Assembly: GCA_963082975.1 (NCBI GenBank)
Contig: OY720350.1
Coordinates: 7,955,488 to 8,019,487 of the forward strand
Direction: 5' to 3'
DNA: 64,000 nt
DNA from: Labia minor
Lineage: Eukaryota > Arthropoda > Insecta > Dermaptera > Spongiphoridae
In this document: piece by piece, positions 9,674 through 24,189 of the stretch
Numbering within the stretch: the first letter of the stretch is position 1
Layout: the number at the start of each line of letters is the position of its first letter
Notes under the pieces: model-generated
The model's database searches: none
What the model was told of the DNA's origin: nothing
Seen by the model: the letters and a program-made list of their open reading frames with translations, nothing else
Made by a program: the position numbers and the translations under genes

Positions 9674-10884
9674 CGGGCACTAAGATGATTTTGAACCTTC
9701 TCAGTGATGATTTTAAAATGGAAGGAATTCTATTTCACTTGCTAACCATGATTTTGTACTCACCGAATATAACAACAACCCTTAACAATGTTTTAAAATT
9801 TAGTATTTGATATTTTTAAAAAAAAATTATTCTAAATTAATTCCAATTGTATTATAATCGGTCATTAATGATAATTTAGCCCTAAAAAGTGAAATATTTA
9901 TTTTTAATATAATATATACTTTTCAATTTCACTGCTTTAACTAATGTTAGTGCCCTCTAGTGAGATAGGTCAGTATCCTCCACACAAGTAAATTCTGTAG
10001 ATAACAAAGAAATTTAATATTTGTAATTTTTAGAAATAATTTGGAGTGTCTTCACTCGTCTATCTCGATTTTTGAATTAGATTAAATAACATATATAATA
10101 TTTAAATAAATAAATAAATAAATATTTATTAAACCAGCGTGAGTTTGGCTCTTTGTTGACGTGTTAGCACGTGATTTGCAGTGTTAAAAAATTAATTCCA
10201 GTACTTTCAGTGATTCAATCAAGCTGAAATTCTATATATAGCAGTATTATAAAATTTTTAATCATGTGAAAAACTATCAAGCATATATCTTTATTTTTAC
10301 GGTCACTTTAGAGGGAAAAAAAATGAAAACGTGGTAGGTAATGGACCTCTTCCGAATGAGCATCATTTCTCAAAAGTTGAGAGAAAACTACAAATTTTGA
10401 ATAGTTTTCATATACCAAATTTCATGATTCTAGCTCTAATCTAATTATTATTTAATTCCGGTAATTTCAGTGATTCAATCAAGCCGAAATTCTATATATA
10501 GCAGTTTTATATAATTTTTGATTCTATGAAAAACTATAAAACTGTCACAATCGTTATGATAAATAGTTTAAATGCTAATCGTTAAACACTCAATTCAAGT
10601 TAGGATATAAAAATTTCGAAAATAACAATGAAAATTCATCTATTAGTAAATTCAGATTTTATGAAATGAGATTTAAATGATTTATTAAATATTTGAATTT
10701 ATATTTAATTTAAATTGGGATATAATATAATGTGTATTATATAATATAAATATAATATAATATAAATTTAATATAAAATATAATAAAAGATTGTAATATT
10801 TATAATAACATATTATTTTTTTAAATTTTCTCCTTTCTTTTATAACAAAGAAAGGAATTACAAAAATTTAGGCCGGGCACTGGC
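9674..10884. repeat. Monomer 9, type D (1211 bp)
   Basis: Full D haplotype. Last unit of the first seven-monomer block. To its right this copy goes straight to type E, whereas the matching D at 33869 is followed by B and E*. Confidence 0.97.
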
Positions 10885-12089
10885 CGGGCACTAAGATGAT
10901 TTTGAATCTTCTCAGTGATGATTTTAAAATGGAAGGAATTCTATTTCACTTGCTAACCATGATTTTGTACTCACCGAATATAACAACAACCCTTAACAAT
11001 GTTTTAAAATTTAGTATTTGATATTTTTAAAAAAAAATTATTCTAAATTAATTCCAATTGTATTATAATCGGTCATTAATGATAATTTAGCCCTAAAAAG
11101 TGAAATATTTATTTTTAATATAATATATACTTTTCAATTTCACTGCTTTAACTAATGTTAGTGCCCTCTAGTGAGATAGGTCAGTATCCTCCACACTAGT
11201 AAATTCTGTAGATAACAAAGAAATTTAGTATTTGTAATTTTTAGAAATAAGCTGGAGTGTCTTCACTCGTCTATCTCGCTTTTTGAATTAGATTAAATAA
11301 CATATATAATATTTAAATAAATAAATAAATAAATATTTATTAAACCAGCGTGAGTTTGGCTCTTTGTTGACGTGTTAGCACGTGATTTGCAGTGTTAAAA
11401 AATTAATTCCAGTACTTTCAGTGATTCAATCAAGCTGAAATTCTATATATAGCAGTATTATAAAATTTTTAATCATGTGAAAAACTATCAAGCATATATC
11501 TTTATTTTTACGGTCACTTTAGAGGGAAAAAAATGAAAACGTGGTAGGTAATGGACCTCTTCCGAATGAGCATCATTTCTCAAAAGTTGAGAGAAAACTA
11601 CAAATTTTGAATAGTGTTCATATACCAAATTTCATGATTCTAGCTCTAATCTAATTATTATTTAATTCCGGTAATTTCAGTGATTCAATCAAGCCGAAAT
11701 TCTATATATAGCAGTTTTATATAATTTTTGATTCTATGAAAAACTATAAAACTGTCACAAACGTTATAATAAATAGTTTAAATGCTAATCGTTAAACACT
11801 CAATTCAAGTTAGGATATAAAAATTTCGAAAATAACAATGAAAATTCATCTATTAGTAAATTCAGATTTTATGAAATGAGATTTAAATGATTTATTAAAT
11901 ATTTGAATTTATATTTAATTTAAATTGGGATATAATATAATCTGTATTATATAATATAAATATAATATAAATTTAATATAAAATATAATAAAAGATTGTA
12001 ATATTTATAATAACATATTATTTTTTTAAATTTTCTCCTTTCTTTTATAACAAAGAAAGGAATTACAAAAATTTAGGCCGGGCACTGGC
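10885..12089. repeat. Monomer 10, type E (1205 bp)
   Basis: E haplotype with T23. It and the next monomer are an E-E pair between D and A; the right-hand block has B-E*-E there instead. Confidence 0.97.
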
Positions 12090-13294
12090 CGGGCACTAAG
12101 ATGATTTTGAATCTTCTCAGTGATGATTTTAAAATGGAAGGAATTCTATTTCACTTGCTAACCATGATTTTGTACTCACCGAATATAACAACAACCCTTA
12201 ACAATGTTTTAAAATTTAGTATTTGATATTTTTAAAAAAAAATTATTCTAAATTAATTCCAATTGTATTATAATCGGTCATTAATGATAATTTAGCCCTA
12301 AAAAGTGAAATATTTATTTTTAATATAATATATACTTTTCAATTTCACTGCTTTAACTAATGTTAGTGCCCTCTAGTGAGATAGGTCAGTATCCTCCACA
12401 CTAGTAAATTCTGTAGATAACAAAGAAATTTAGTATTTGTAATTTTTAGAAATAAGCTGGAGTGTCTTCACTCGTCTATCTCGCTTTTTGAATTAGATTA
12501 AATAACATATATAATATTTAAATAAATAAATAAATAAATATTTATTAAACCAGCGTGAGTTTGGCTCTTTGTTGACGTGTTAGCACGTGATTTGCAGTGT
12601 TAAAAAATTAATTCCAGTACTTTCAGTGATTCAATCAAGCTGAAATTCTATATATAGCAGTATTATAAAATTTTTAATCATGTGAAAAACTATCAAGCAT
12701 ATATCTTTATTTTTACGGTCACTTTAGAGGGAAAAAAATGAAAACGTGGTAGGTAATGGACCTCTTCCGAATGAGCATCATTTCTCAAAAGTTGAGAGAA
12801 AACTACAAATTTTGAATAGTGTTCATATACCAAATTTCATGATTCTAGCTCTAATCTAATTATTATTTAATTCCGGTAATTTCAGTGATTCAATCAAGCC
12901 GAAATTCTATATATAGCAGTTTTATATAATTTTTGATTCTATGAAAAACTATAAAACTGTCACAAACGTTATAATAAATAGTTTAAATGCTAATCGTTAA
13001 ACACTCAATTCAAGTTAGGATATAAAAATTTCGAAAATAACAATGAAAATTCATCTATTAGTAAATTCAGATTTTATGAAATGAGATTTAAATGATTTAT
13101 TAAATATTTGAATTTATATTTAATTTAAATTGGGATATAATATAATCTGTATTATATAATATAAATATAATATAAATTTAATATAAAATATAATAAAAGA
13201 TTGTAATATTTATAATAACATATTATTTTTTTAAATTTTCTCCTTTCTTTTATAACAAAGAAAGGAATTACAAAAATTTAGGCCGGGCACTGGC
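12090..13294. repeat. Monomer 11, type E (1205 bp)
   Basis: E haplotype with T313 and the 7-A run. First unit of the four-monomer block E-A-F-G that recurs at 37496-42327. Confidence 0.97.
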
Positions 13295-14505
13295 CGGGCA
13301 CTAAGATGATTTTGAATCTTCTCAGTGATGATTTTAAAATGGAAGGAATTCTATTTCACTTGCTAACCATGATTTTGTACTCACCGAATATAACAACAAC
13401 CCTTAACAATGTTTTAAAATTTAGTATTTGATATTTTTAAAAAAAAATTATTCTAAATTAATTCCAATTGTATTATAATCGGTCATTAATGATAATTTAG
13501 CCCTAAAAAGTGAAATATTTATTTTTAATATAATATATACTTTTCAATTTCACTGCTTTAACTAATGTTAGTGCCCTCTAGTGAGATAGGTCAGTATCCT
13601 CCACACAAGTAAATTCTGTAGATAACAAAGAAATTTAGTATTTGTAATTTTTAGAAATAAGCTGGAGTGTCTTCACTCGTCTATCTCGCTTTTTGAATTA
13701 GATTAAATAACATATATAATATTTAAATAAATAAATAAATAAATATTTATTAAACCAGCGTGAGTTTGGCTCTTTGTTGACGTGTTAGCACGTGATTTGC
13801 AGTGTTAAAAAATTAATTCCAGTACTTTCAGTGATTCAATCAAGCTGAAATTCTATATATAGCAGTATTATAAAATTTTTAATCATGTGAAAAACTATCA
13901 AGCATATATCTTTATTTTTACGGTCACTTTAGAGGGAAAAAAAATGAAAACGTGGTAGGTAATGGACCTCTTCCGAATGAGCATCATTTCTCAAAAGTTG
14001 AGAGAAAACTACAAATTTTGAATAGTGTTCATATACCAAACTTCATGATTCTAGCTCTAATCTAATTATTATTTAATTCCGGTAATTTCAGTGATTCAAT
14101 CAAGCCGAAATTCTATATATAGCAGTTTTATATAATTTTTGATTCTATGAAAAACTATAAAAGTGTCACAAACGTTATAATAAATAGTTTAAATGCTAAT
14201 CGTTAAACACTCAATTCAAGTTAGGATATAAAAATTTCGAAAATAACAATGAAAATTCATCTATTAGAAAATTCAGATTTTATGAAATGAGATTTAAATG
14301 ATTTATTAAATATTTGAATTTATATTTAATTTAAATTGGGATATAATATAATGTGTATTATATAATATTAATATAATATAATATAAATTTAATATAAAAT
14401 ATAATAAAAGATTGTAATATTTATAATAACATATTATTTTTTTAAATTTTCTCCTTTCTTTTATAACAAAGAAAGGAATTACAAAAATTTAGGCCGGGCA
14501 CTGGC
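13295..14505. repeat. Monomer 12, type A (1211 bp)
   Basis: Full A haplotype, no private change noticed. Confidence 0.97.
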
Positions 14506-15710
14506 CGGGCACTAAGATGATTTTGAATCTTCTCAGTGATGATTTTAAAATGGAAGGAATTCTATTTCACTTGCTAACCATGATTTTGTACTCACCGAAT
14601 ATAACAACAACCCTTAACAATGTTTTAAAATTTAGTATTTGATATTTTTAAAAAAAAATTATTCTAAATTAATTCCAATTGTATTATAATCGGTCATTAA
14701 TGATAATTTAGCCCTAAAAAGTGAAATATTTATTTTTAATATAATATATACTTTTCAATTTCACTGCTTTAACTAATGTTAGTGCCCTCTAGTGAGATAG
14801 GTCAGTATCCTCCACACAAGTAAATTCTGTAGATAACAAAGAAATTTAGTATTTGTAATTTTTAGAAATAAGCTGGAGTGTCTTCACTCGTCTATCTCGC
14901 TTTTTGAATTAGATTAAATAACATATATAATATTTAAATAAATAAATAAATAAATATTTATTAAACCAGCGTGAGTTTGGCTCTTTGTTGACGTGTTAGC
15001 ACGTGATTTGCAGTGTTAAAAAATTAATTCCAGTACTTTCAGTGATTCAATCAAGCTGAAATTCTATATATAGCAGTATTATAAAATTTTTAATCATGTG
15101 AAAAACTATCAAGCATATATCTTTATTTTTACGGTCACTTTAGAGGGAAAAAAATGAAAACGTGGTAGGTAATGGACCTCTTCCGAATGAGCATCATTTC
15201 TCAAAAGTTGAGAGAAAACTACAAATTTTGAATAGTGTTCATATACCAAACTTCATGATTCTAGCTCTAATCTAATTATTATTTAATTCCGGTAATTTCA
15301 GTGATTCAATCAAGCCGAAATTCTATATATAGCAGTTTTATATAATTTTTGATTCTATGAAAAACTATAAAAGTGTCACAAACGTTATAATAAATAGTTT
15401 AAATGCTAATCGTTAAACACTCAATTCAAGTTAGGATATAAAAATTTCGAAAATAACAATGAAAATTCATCTATTAGAAAATTCAGATTTTATGAAATGA
15501 GATTTAAATGATTTATTAAATATTTGAATTTATATTTAATTTAAATTGGGATATAATATAATCTGTATTATATAATATAAATATAATATAAATTTAATAT
15601 AAAATATAATAAAAGATTGTAATATTTATAATAACATATTATTTTTTTAAATTTTCTCCTTTCTTTTATAACAAAGAAAGGAATTACAAAAATTTAGGCC
15701 GGGCACTGGC
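14506..15710. repeat. Monomer 13, type F (1205 bp)
   Basis: A-like through most of its length (A313, C747, G869, A974), but with the 7-A run and an E-like 3' end (C1059, A1075, short pentamer). Pairs with the following G monomer as an F-G dimer. Confidence 0.96.
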
Positions 15711-16921
15711 CGGGCACTAAGATGATTTTGAATCTTCTCAGTGATGATTTTAAAATGGAAGGAATTCTATTTCACTTGCTAACCATGATTTTGTACTCAC
15801 CGAATATAACAACAACCCTTAACAATGTTTTAAAATTTAGTATTTGATATTTTTAAAAAAAAATTATTCTAAATTAATTCCAATTGTATTATAATCGGTC
15901 ATTAATGATAATTTAGCCCTAAAAAGTGAAATATTTATTTTTAATATAATATATACTTTTCAATTTCACTGCTTTAACTAATGTTAGTGCCCTCTAGTGA
16001 GATAGGTCAGTATCCTCCACACAAGTAAATTCTGTAGATAACAAAGAAATTTAGTATTTGTAATTTTTAGAAATAAGCTGGAGTGTCTTCACTCGTCTAT
16101 CTCGCTTTTTGAATTAGATTAAATAACATATATAATATTTAAATAAATAAATAAATAAATATTTATTAAACCAGCGTGAGTTTGCCTCTTTGTTGACGTG
16201 TTAGCACGTGATTTGCAGTGTTAAAAAATTAATTCCAGTACTTTCAGTGATTCAATCAAGCTGAAATTCTATATATAGCAGTATTATAAAATTTTTAATC
16301 ATGTGAAAAACTATCAAGCATATATCTTTATTTTTACGGTCACTTTAGAGGGAAAAAAAATGAAAACGTGGTAGGTAATGGACCTCTTCCGAATGAGCAT
16401 CATTTCTCAAAAGTTGAGAGAAAACTACAAATTTTGAATAGTGTTCATATACCAAACTTCATGATTCTAGCTCTAATCTAATTATTATTTAATTCCGGTA
16501 ATTTCAGTGATTCAATCAAGCCGAAATTCTATATATAGCAGTTTTATATAATTTTTGATTCTATGAAAAACTATAAAAGTGTCACAAACGTTATAATAAA
16601 TAGTTTAAATGCTAATCGTTAAACACTCAATTCAAGTTAGGATATAAAAATTTCGAAAATAACAATGAAAATTCATCTATTAGAAAATTCAGATTTTATG
16701 AAATGAGATTTAAATGATTTATTAAATATTTGAATTTATATTTAATTTAAATTGGGATATAATATAATGTGTATTATATAATATTAATATAATATAATAT
16801 AAATTTAATATAAAATATAATAAAAGATTGTAATATTTATAATAACATATTATTTTTTTAAATTTTCTCCTTTCTTTTATAACAAAGAAAGGAATTACAA
16901 AAATTTAGGCCGGGCACTGGC
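15711..16921. repeat. Monomer 14, type G (1211 bp)
   Basis: A haplotype with one marker, C475 (TTTGCCTC instead of TTTGGCTC). Every G in the window directly follows an F. Confidence 0.96.
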
Positions 16922-18132
16922 CGGGCACTAAGATGATTTTGAATCTTCTCAGTGATGATTTTAAAATGGAAGGAATTCTATTTCACTTGCTAACCATGAT
17001 TTTGTACTCACCGAATATAACAACAACCCTTAACAATGTTTTAAAATTTAGTATTTGATATTTTTAAAAAAAAATTATTCTAAATTAATTCCAATTGTAT
17101 TATAATCGGTCATTAATGATAATTTAGCCCTAAAAAGTGAAATATTTATTTTTAATATAATATATACTTTTCAATTTCACTGCTTTAACTAATGTTAGTG
17201 CCCTCTAGTGAGATAGGTCAGTATCCTCCACACAAGTAAATTCTGTAGATAACAAAGAAATTTAGTATTTGTAATTTTTAGAAATAAGCTGGAGTGTCTT
17301 CACTCGTCTATCTCGCTTTTTGAATTAGATTAAATAACATATATAATATTTAAATAAATAAATAAATAAATATTTATTAAACCAGCGTGAGTTTGGCTCT
17401 TTGTTGACGTGTTAGCACGTGATTTGCAGTGTTAAAAAATTAATTCCAGTACTTTCAGTGATTCAATCAAGCTGAAATTCTATATATAGCAGTATTATAA
17501 AATTTTTAATCATGTGAAAAACTATCAAGCATATATCTTTATTTTTACGGTCACTTTAGAGGGAAAAAAAATGAAAACGTGGTAGGTAATGGACCTCTTC
17601 CGAATGAGCATCATTTCTCAAAAGTTGAGAGAAAACTACAAATTTTGAATAGTGTTCATATACCAAACTTCATGATTCTAGCTCTAATCTAATTATTATT
17701 TAATTCCGGTAATTTCAGTGATTCAATCAAGCCGAAATTCTATATATAGCAGTTTTATATAATTTTTGATTCTATGAAAAACTATAAAAGTGTCACAAAC
17801 GTTATAATAAATAGTTTAAATGCTAATCGTTAAACACTCAATTCAAGTTAGGATATAAAAATTTCGAAAATAACAATGAAAATTCATCTATTAGAAAATT
17901 CAGATTTTATGAAATGAGATTTAAATGATTTATTAAATATTTGAATTTATATTTAATTTAAATTGGGATATAATATAATGTGTATTATATAATATTAATA
18001 TAATATAATATAAATTTAATATAAAATATAATAAAAGATTGTAATATTTATAATAACATATTATTTTTTTAAATTTTCTCCTTTCTTTTATAACAAAGAA
18101 AGGAATTACAAAAATTTAGGCCGGGCACTGGC
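16922..18132. repeat. Monomer 15, type A (1211 bp)
   Basis: Full A haplotype. First unit of the tandemly duplicated five-monomer block A-H-A-C-B. Confidence 0.97.
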
Positions 18133-19344
18133 CGGGCACTAAGATGATTTTGAATCTTCTCAGTGATGATTTTAAAATGGAAGGAATTCTATTTCACTTG
18201 CTAACCATGATTTTGTACTCACCGAATATAACAACAACCCTTAACAATGTTTTAAAATTTAGTATTTGATATTTTTAAAAAAAAATTATTCTAAATTAAT
18301 TCCAATTGTATTATAATCGGTCATTAATGATAATTTAGCCCTAAAAAGTGAAATATTTATTTTTAATATAATATATACTTTTCAATTTCACTGCTTTAAC
18401 TAATGTTAGTGCCCTCTAGTGAGATAGGTCAGTATCCTCCTCACAAGTAAATTCTGTAGATAACAAAGAAATTTAGTATTTGTAATTTTTAAAAATAAGC
18501 TGGAGTGTCTCCACTCGTCTATCTCGCTTTTTGAATTAGATTAAATAACATATATAATATTTAAATAAATAAATAAATAAATATTTATTAAACCAGCGTG
18601 AGTTTGGCTCTTTGTTGACGTGTTAGCACGTGATTTGCAGTGTTAAAAAATTAATTCCAGTACTTTCAGTGATTCAATCAAGCTGAAATTCTATATATAG
18701 CAGTATTATAAAATTTTTAATCATGTGAAAAACTATCAAGCATATATCTTTATTTTTACGGTCACTTTAGAGGGAAAAAAAATGAAAACGTGGTAGGTAA
18801 TGGACCTCTTCCGAATGAGCATCATTTCTCAAAAGTTGAGAGAAAACTACAAATTTTGAATAGTGTTCATATACCAAATTTCATGATTCTAGGTCTAATC
18901 TAATTAATTATTTAATTCCGGTAATTTCAGTGATTCAATCAAGCCGAAATTCTATATATAGCAGTTTTATATAATTTTTGATTCTATGAAAAACTATAAA
19001 AGTGTCACAAACGTTATAATAAATAGTTTAAATGCTAATCGTTAAACACTCAATTCAAGTTAGGATATAAAAATTTCGAAAATAACAATGAAAATTCATC
19101 TATTAGAAAATTCAGATTTTATGAAATGAGATTTAAATGATTTATTAAATATTTGAATTTATATTTAATTTAAATTGGGATATAATATAATGTGTATTAT
19201 ATAATATTAATATAATATAATATAAATTTAATATAAAATATAATAAAAGATTGTAATATTTATAATAACATATTATTTTTTTAAATTTTCTCCTTTCTTT
19301 TATAACAAAGAAAGGAATTACAAAAATTTAGGCCGGGCACTGGC
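18133..19344. repeat. Monomer 16, type H mosaic (1212 bp)
   Basis: B-like on the left (T309, A360, C379), then C-like on the right (G761, extra A near 776, G869, A974, G1059), but with A739 rather than the G739 of type C. The exchange point lies between 379 and 761. Confidence 0.96.
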
Positions 19345-20555
19345 CGGGCACTAAGATGATTTTGAATCTTCTCAGTGATGATTTTAAAATGGAAGGAATT
19401 CTATTTCACTTGCTAACCATGATTTTGTACTCACCGAATATAACAACAACCCTTAACAATGTTTTAAAATTTAGTATTTGATATTTTTAAAAAAAAATTA
19501 TTCTAAATTAATTCCAATTGTATTATAATCGGTCATTAATGATAATTTAGCCCTAAAAAGTGAAATATTTATTTTTAATATAATATATACTTTTCAATTT
19601 CACTGCTTTAACTAATGTTAGTGCCCTCTAGTGAGATAGGTCAGTATCCTCCACACAAGTAAATTCTGTAGATAACAAAGAAATTTAGTATTTGTAATTT
19701 TTAGAAATAAGCTGGAGTGTCTTCACTCGTCTATCTCGCTTTTTGAATTAGATTAAATAACATATATAATATTTAAATAAATAAATAAATAAATATTTAT
19801 TAAACCAGCGTGAGTTTGGCTCTTTGTTGACGTGTTAGCACGTGATTTGCAGTGTTAAAAAATTAATTCCAGTACTTTCAGTGATTCAATCAAGCTGAAA
19901 TTCTATATATAGCAGTATTATAAAATTTTTAATCATGTGAAAAACTATCAAGCATATATCTTTATTTTTACGGTCACTTTAGAGGGAAAAAAAATGAAAA
20001 CGTGGTAGGTAATGGACCTCTTCCGAATGAGCATCATTTCTCAAAAGTTGAGAGAAAACTACAAATTTTGAATAGTGTTCATATACCAAACTTCATGATT
20101 CTAGCTCTAATCTAATTATTATTTAATTCCGGTAATTTCAGTGATTCAATCAAGCCGAAATTCTATATATAGCAGTTTTATATAATTTTTGATTCTATGA
20201 AAAACTATAAAAGTGTCACAAACGTTATAATAAATAGTTTAAATGCTAATCGTTAAACACTCAATTCAAGTTAGGATATAAAAATTTCGAAAATAACAAT
20301 GAAAATTCATCTATTAGAAAATTCAGATTTTATGAAATGAGATTTAAATGATTTATTAAATATTTGAATTTATATTTAATTTAAATTGGGATATAATATA
20401 ATGTGTATTATATAATATTAATATAATATAATATAAATTTAATATAAAATATAATAAAAGATTGTAATATTTATAATAACATATTATTTTTTTAAATTTT
20501 CTCCTTTCTTTTATAACAAAGAAAGGAATTACAAAAATTTAGGCCGGGCACTGGC
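19345..20555. repeat. Monomer 17, type A (1211 bp)
   Basis: Full A haplotype, between H and C. Confidence 0.97.
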
Positions 20556-21767
20556 CGGGCACTAAGATGATTTTGAATCTTCTCAGTGATGATTTTAAAA
20601 TGGAAGGAATTCTATTTCACTTGCTAACCATGATTTTGTACTCACCGAATATAACAACAACCCTTAACAATGTTTTAAAATTTAGTATTTGATATTTTTA
20701 AAAAAAAATTATTCTAAATTAATTCCAATTGTATTATAATCGGTCATTAATGATAATTTAGCCCTAAAAAGTGAAATATTTATTTTTAATATAATATATA
20801 CTTTTCAATTTCACTGCTTTAACTAATGTTAGTGCCCTCTAGTGAGATAGGTCAGTATCCTCCACACAAGTAAATTCTGTAGATTACAAAGAAATTTAGT
20901 ATTTGTAATTTTTAGAAATAAGCTGGAGTGTCTTCACTCGTCTATCTCGCTTTTTGAATTAGATTAAATAACATATATAATATTTAAATAAATAAATAAA
21001 TAAATATTTATTAAACCAGCGTGAGTTTGGCTCTTTGTTGACGTGTTAGCACGTGATTTGCAGTGTTAAAAAATTAATTCCAGTACTTTCAGTGATTCAA
21101 TCAAGCTGAAATTCTATATATAGCAGTATTATAAAATTTTTAATCATGTGAAAAACTATCAAGCATATATCTTTATTTTTACGGTCACTTTAGAGGGAAA
21201 AAAAATGAAAACGTGGTAGGTAATGGACCTCTTCCGAATGAGCATCATTTCTCAAAAGTTGAGAGAAAACTACAAATTTTGAATAGTGTTCATGTACCAA
21301 ATTTCATGATTCTAGGTCTAATCTAATTAATTATTTAATTCCGGTAATTTCAGTGATTCAATCAAGCCGAAATTCTATATATAGCAGTTTTATATAATTT
21401 TTGATTCTATGAAAAACTATAAAAGTGTCACAAACGTTATAATAAATAGTTTAAATGCTAATCGTTAAACACTCAATTCAAGTTAGGATATAAAAATTTC
21501 GAAAATAACAATGAAAATTCATCTATTAGAAAATTCAGATTTTATGAAATGAGATTTAAATGATTTATTAAATATTTGAATTTATATTTAATTTAAATTG
21601 GGATATAATATAATGTGTATTATATAATATTAATATAATATAATATAAATTTAATATAAAATATAATAAAAGATTGTAATATTTATAATAACATATTATT
21701 TTTTTAAATTTTCTCCTTTCTTTTATAACAAAGAAAGGAATTACAAAAATTTAGGCCGGGCACTGGC
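20556..21767. repeat. Monomer 18, type C (1212 bp)
   Basis: T330, G739, G761 and the extra A near 776. Confidence 0.97.
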
Positions 21768-22978
21768 CGGGCACTAAGATGATTTTGAATCTTCTCAGTG
21801 ATGATTTTAAAATGGAAGGAATTCTATTTCACTTGCTAACCATGATTTTGTACTCACCGAATATAACAACAACCCTTAACAATGTTTTAAAATTTAGTAT
21901 TTGATATTTTTAAAAAAAAATTATTCTAAATTAATTCCAATTGTATTATAATCGGTCATTAATGATAATTTAGCCCTAAAAAGTGAAATATTTATTTTTA
22001 ATATAATATATACTTTTCAATTTCACTGCTTTAACTAATGTTAGTGCCCTCTAGTGAGATAGGTCAGTATCCTCCTCACAAGTAAATTCTGTAGATAACA
22101 AAGAAATTTAGTATTTGTAATTTTTAAAAATAAGCTGGAGTGTCTCCACTCGTCTATCTCGCTTTTTGAATTAGATTAAATAACATATATAATATTTAAA
22201 TAAATAAATAAATAAATATTTATTAAACCAGCGTGAGTTTGGCTCTTTGTTGACGTGTTAGCACGTGATTTGCAGTGTTAAAAAATTAATTCCAGTACTT
22301 TCAGTGATTCAATCAAGCTGAAATTCTATATATAGCAGTATTATAAAATTTTTAATCATGTGAAAAACTATCAAGCATATATCTTTATTTTTACGGTCAC
22401 TTTAGAGGGAAAAAAAATGAAAACGTGGTAGGTAATGGACCTCTTCCGAATGAGCATCATTTCTCAAAAGTTGAGAGAAAACTACAAATTTTGAATAGTG
22501 TTCATATACCAAATTTCATGATTCTAGCTCTAATCTAATTATTATTTAATTCCAGTAATTTCAGTGATTCAATCAAGCCGAAATTCTATATATAGCAGTT
22601 TTATATAATTTTTGATTCTATGAAAAACTATAAAACTGTCACAAACGTTATAATAAATAGTTTAAATGCTAATCGTTAAACACTCAATTCAAGTTAGGAT
22701 ATAAAAATTTCGAAAATAACAATGAAAATTCATCTATTAGTAAATTCAGAATTTATGAAATGAGATTTAAATGATTTATTAAATATTTGAATTTATATTT
22801 AATTTAAATTGGGATATAATATAATCTGTATTATATAATATAAATATAATATAATATAAATTTAATATAAAATATAATAAAAGATTGTAATATTTATAAT
22901 AACATATTATTTTTTTAAATTTTCTCCTTTCTTTTATAACAAAGAAAGGAATTACAAAAATTTAGGCCGGGCACTGGC
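21768..22978. repeat. Monomer 19, type B (1211 bp)
   Basis: Full B haplotype. The only B whose right neighbour has T23 instead of C23, which fits its place at the joint of a 6,057-bp tandem duplication. Confidence 0.97.
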
Positions 22979-24189
22979 CGGGCACTAAGATGATTTTGAA
23001 TCTTCTCAGTGATGATTTTAAAATGGAAGGAATTCTATTTCACTTGCTAACCATGATTTTGTACTCACCGAATATAACAACAACCCTTAACAATGTTTTA
23101 AAATTTAGTATTTGATATTTTTAAAAAAAAATTATTCTAAATTAATTCCAATTGTATTATAATCGGTCATTAATGATAATTTAGCCCTAAAAAGTGAAAT
23201 ATTTATTTTTAATATAATATATACTTTTCAATTTCACTGCTTTAACTAATGTTAGTGCCCTCTAGTGAGATAGGTCAGTATCCTCCACACAAGTAAATTC
23301 TGTAGATAACAAAGAAATTTAGTATTTGTAATTTTTAGAAATAAGCTGGAGTGTCTTCACTCGTCTATCTCGCTTTTTGAATTAGATTAAATAACATATA
23401 TAATATTTAAATAAATAAATAAATAAATATTTATTAAACCAGCGTGAGTTTGGCTCTTTGTTGACGTGTTAGCACGTGATTTGCAGTGTTAAAAAATTAA
23501 TTCCAGTACTTTCAGTGATTCAATCAAGCTGAAATTCTATATATAGCAGTATTATAAAATTTTTAATCATGTGAAAAACTATCAAGCATATATCTTTATT
23601 TTTACGGTCACTTTAGAGGGAAAAAAAATGAAAACGTGGTAGGTAATGGACCTCTTCCGAATGAGCATCATTTCTCAAAAGTTGAGAGAAAACTACAAAT
23701 TTTGAATAGTGTTCATATACCAAACTTCATGATTCTAGCTCTAATCTAATTATTATTTAATTCCGGTAATTTCAGTGATTCAATCAAGCCGAAATTCTAT
23801 ATATAGCAGTTTTATATAATTTTTGATTCTATGAAAAACTATAAAAGTGTCACAAACGTTATAATAAATAGTTTAAATGCTAATCGTTAAACACTCAATT
23901 CAAGTTAGGATATAAAAATTTCGAAAATAACAATGAAAATTCATCTATTAGAAAATTCAGATTTTATGAAATGAGATTTAAATGATTTATTAAATATTTG
24001 AATTTATATTTAATTTAAATTGGGATATAATATAATGTGTATTATATAATATTAATATAATATAATATAAATTTAATATAAAATATAATAAAAGATTGTA
24101 ATATTTATAATAACATATTATTTTTTTAAATTTTCTCCTTTCTTTTATAACAAAGAAAGGAATTACAAAAATTTAGGCCGGGCACTGGC
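22979..24189. repeat. Monomer 20, type A (1211 bp)
   Basis: Full A haplotype. First unit of the second A-H-A-C-B block. Confidence 0.97.

Larger units (their letters stand above)
2418..10884. repeat. Higher-order block C-B-D-B-E*-B'-D, copy 1 (8,467 bp)
   Basis: Seven monomers repeated with identical order and length at 26613-35079, a displacement of 24,195 bp (20 monomers). The B' 5-bp deletion found only in these two places ties them together. Confidence 0.92.
12090..16921. repeat. Block E-A-F-G, copy 1 (4,832 bp)
   Basis: Same order and length as 37496-42327. After G this copy passes to A-H-A, whereas the other repeats the F-G dimer. Confidence 0.9.
16922..22978. repeat. Higher-order block A-H-A-C-B, copy 1 (6,057 bp)
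   Basis: Five monomers whose order and lengths (1211, 1212, 1211, 1212, 1211) are repeated exactly in the next 6,057 bp. No difference was noticed at any diagnostic site. Confidence 0.93.
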
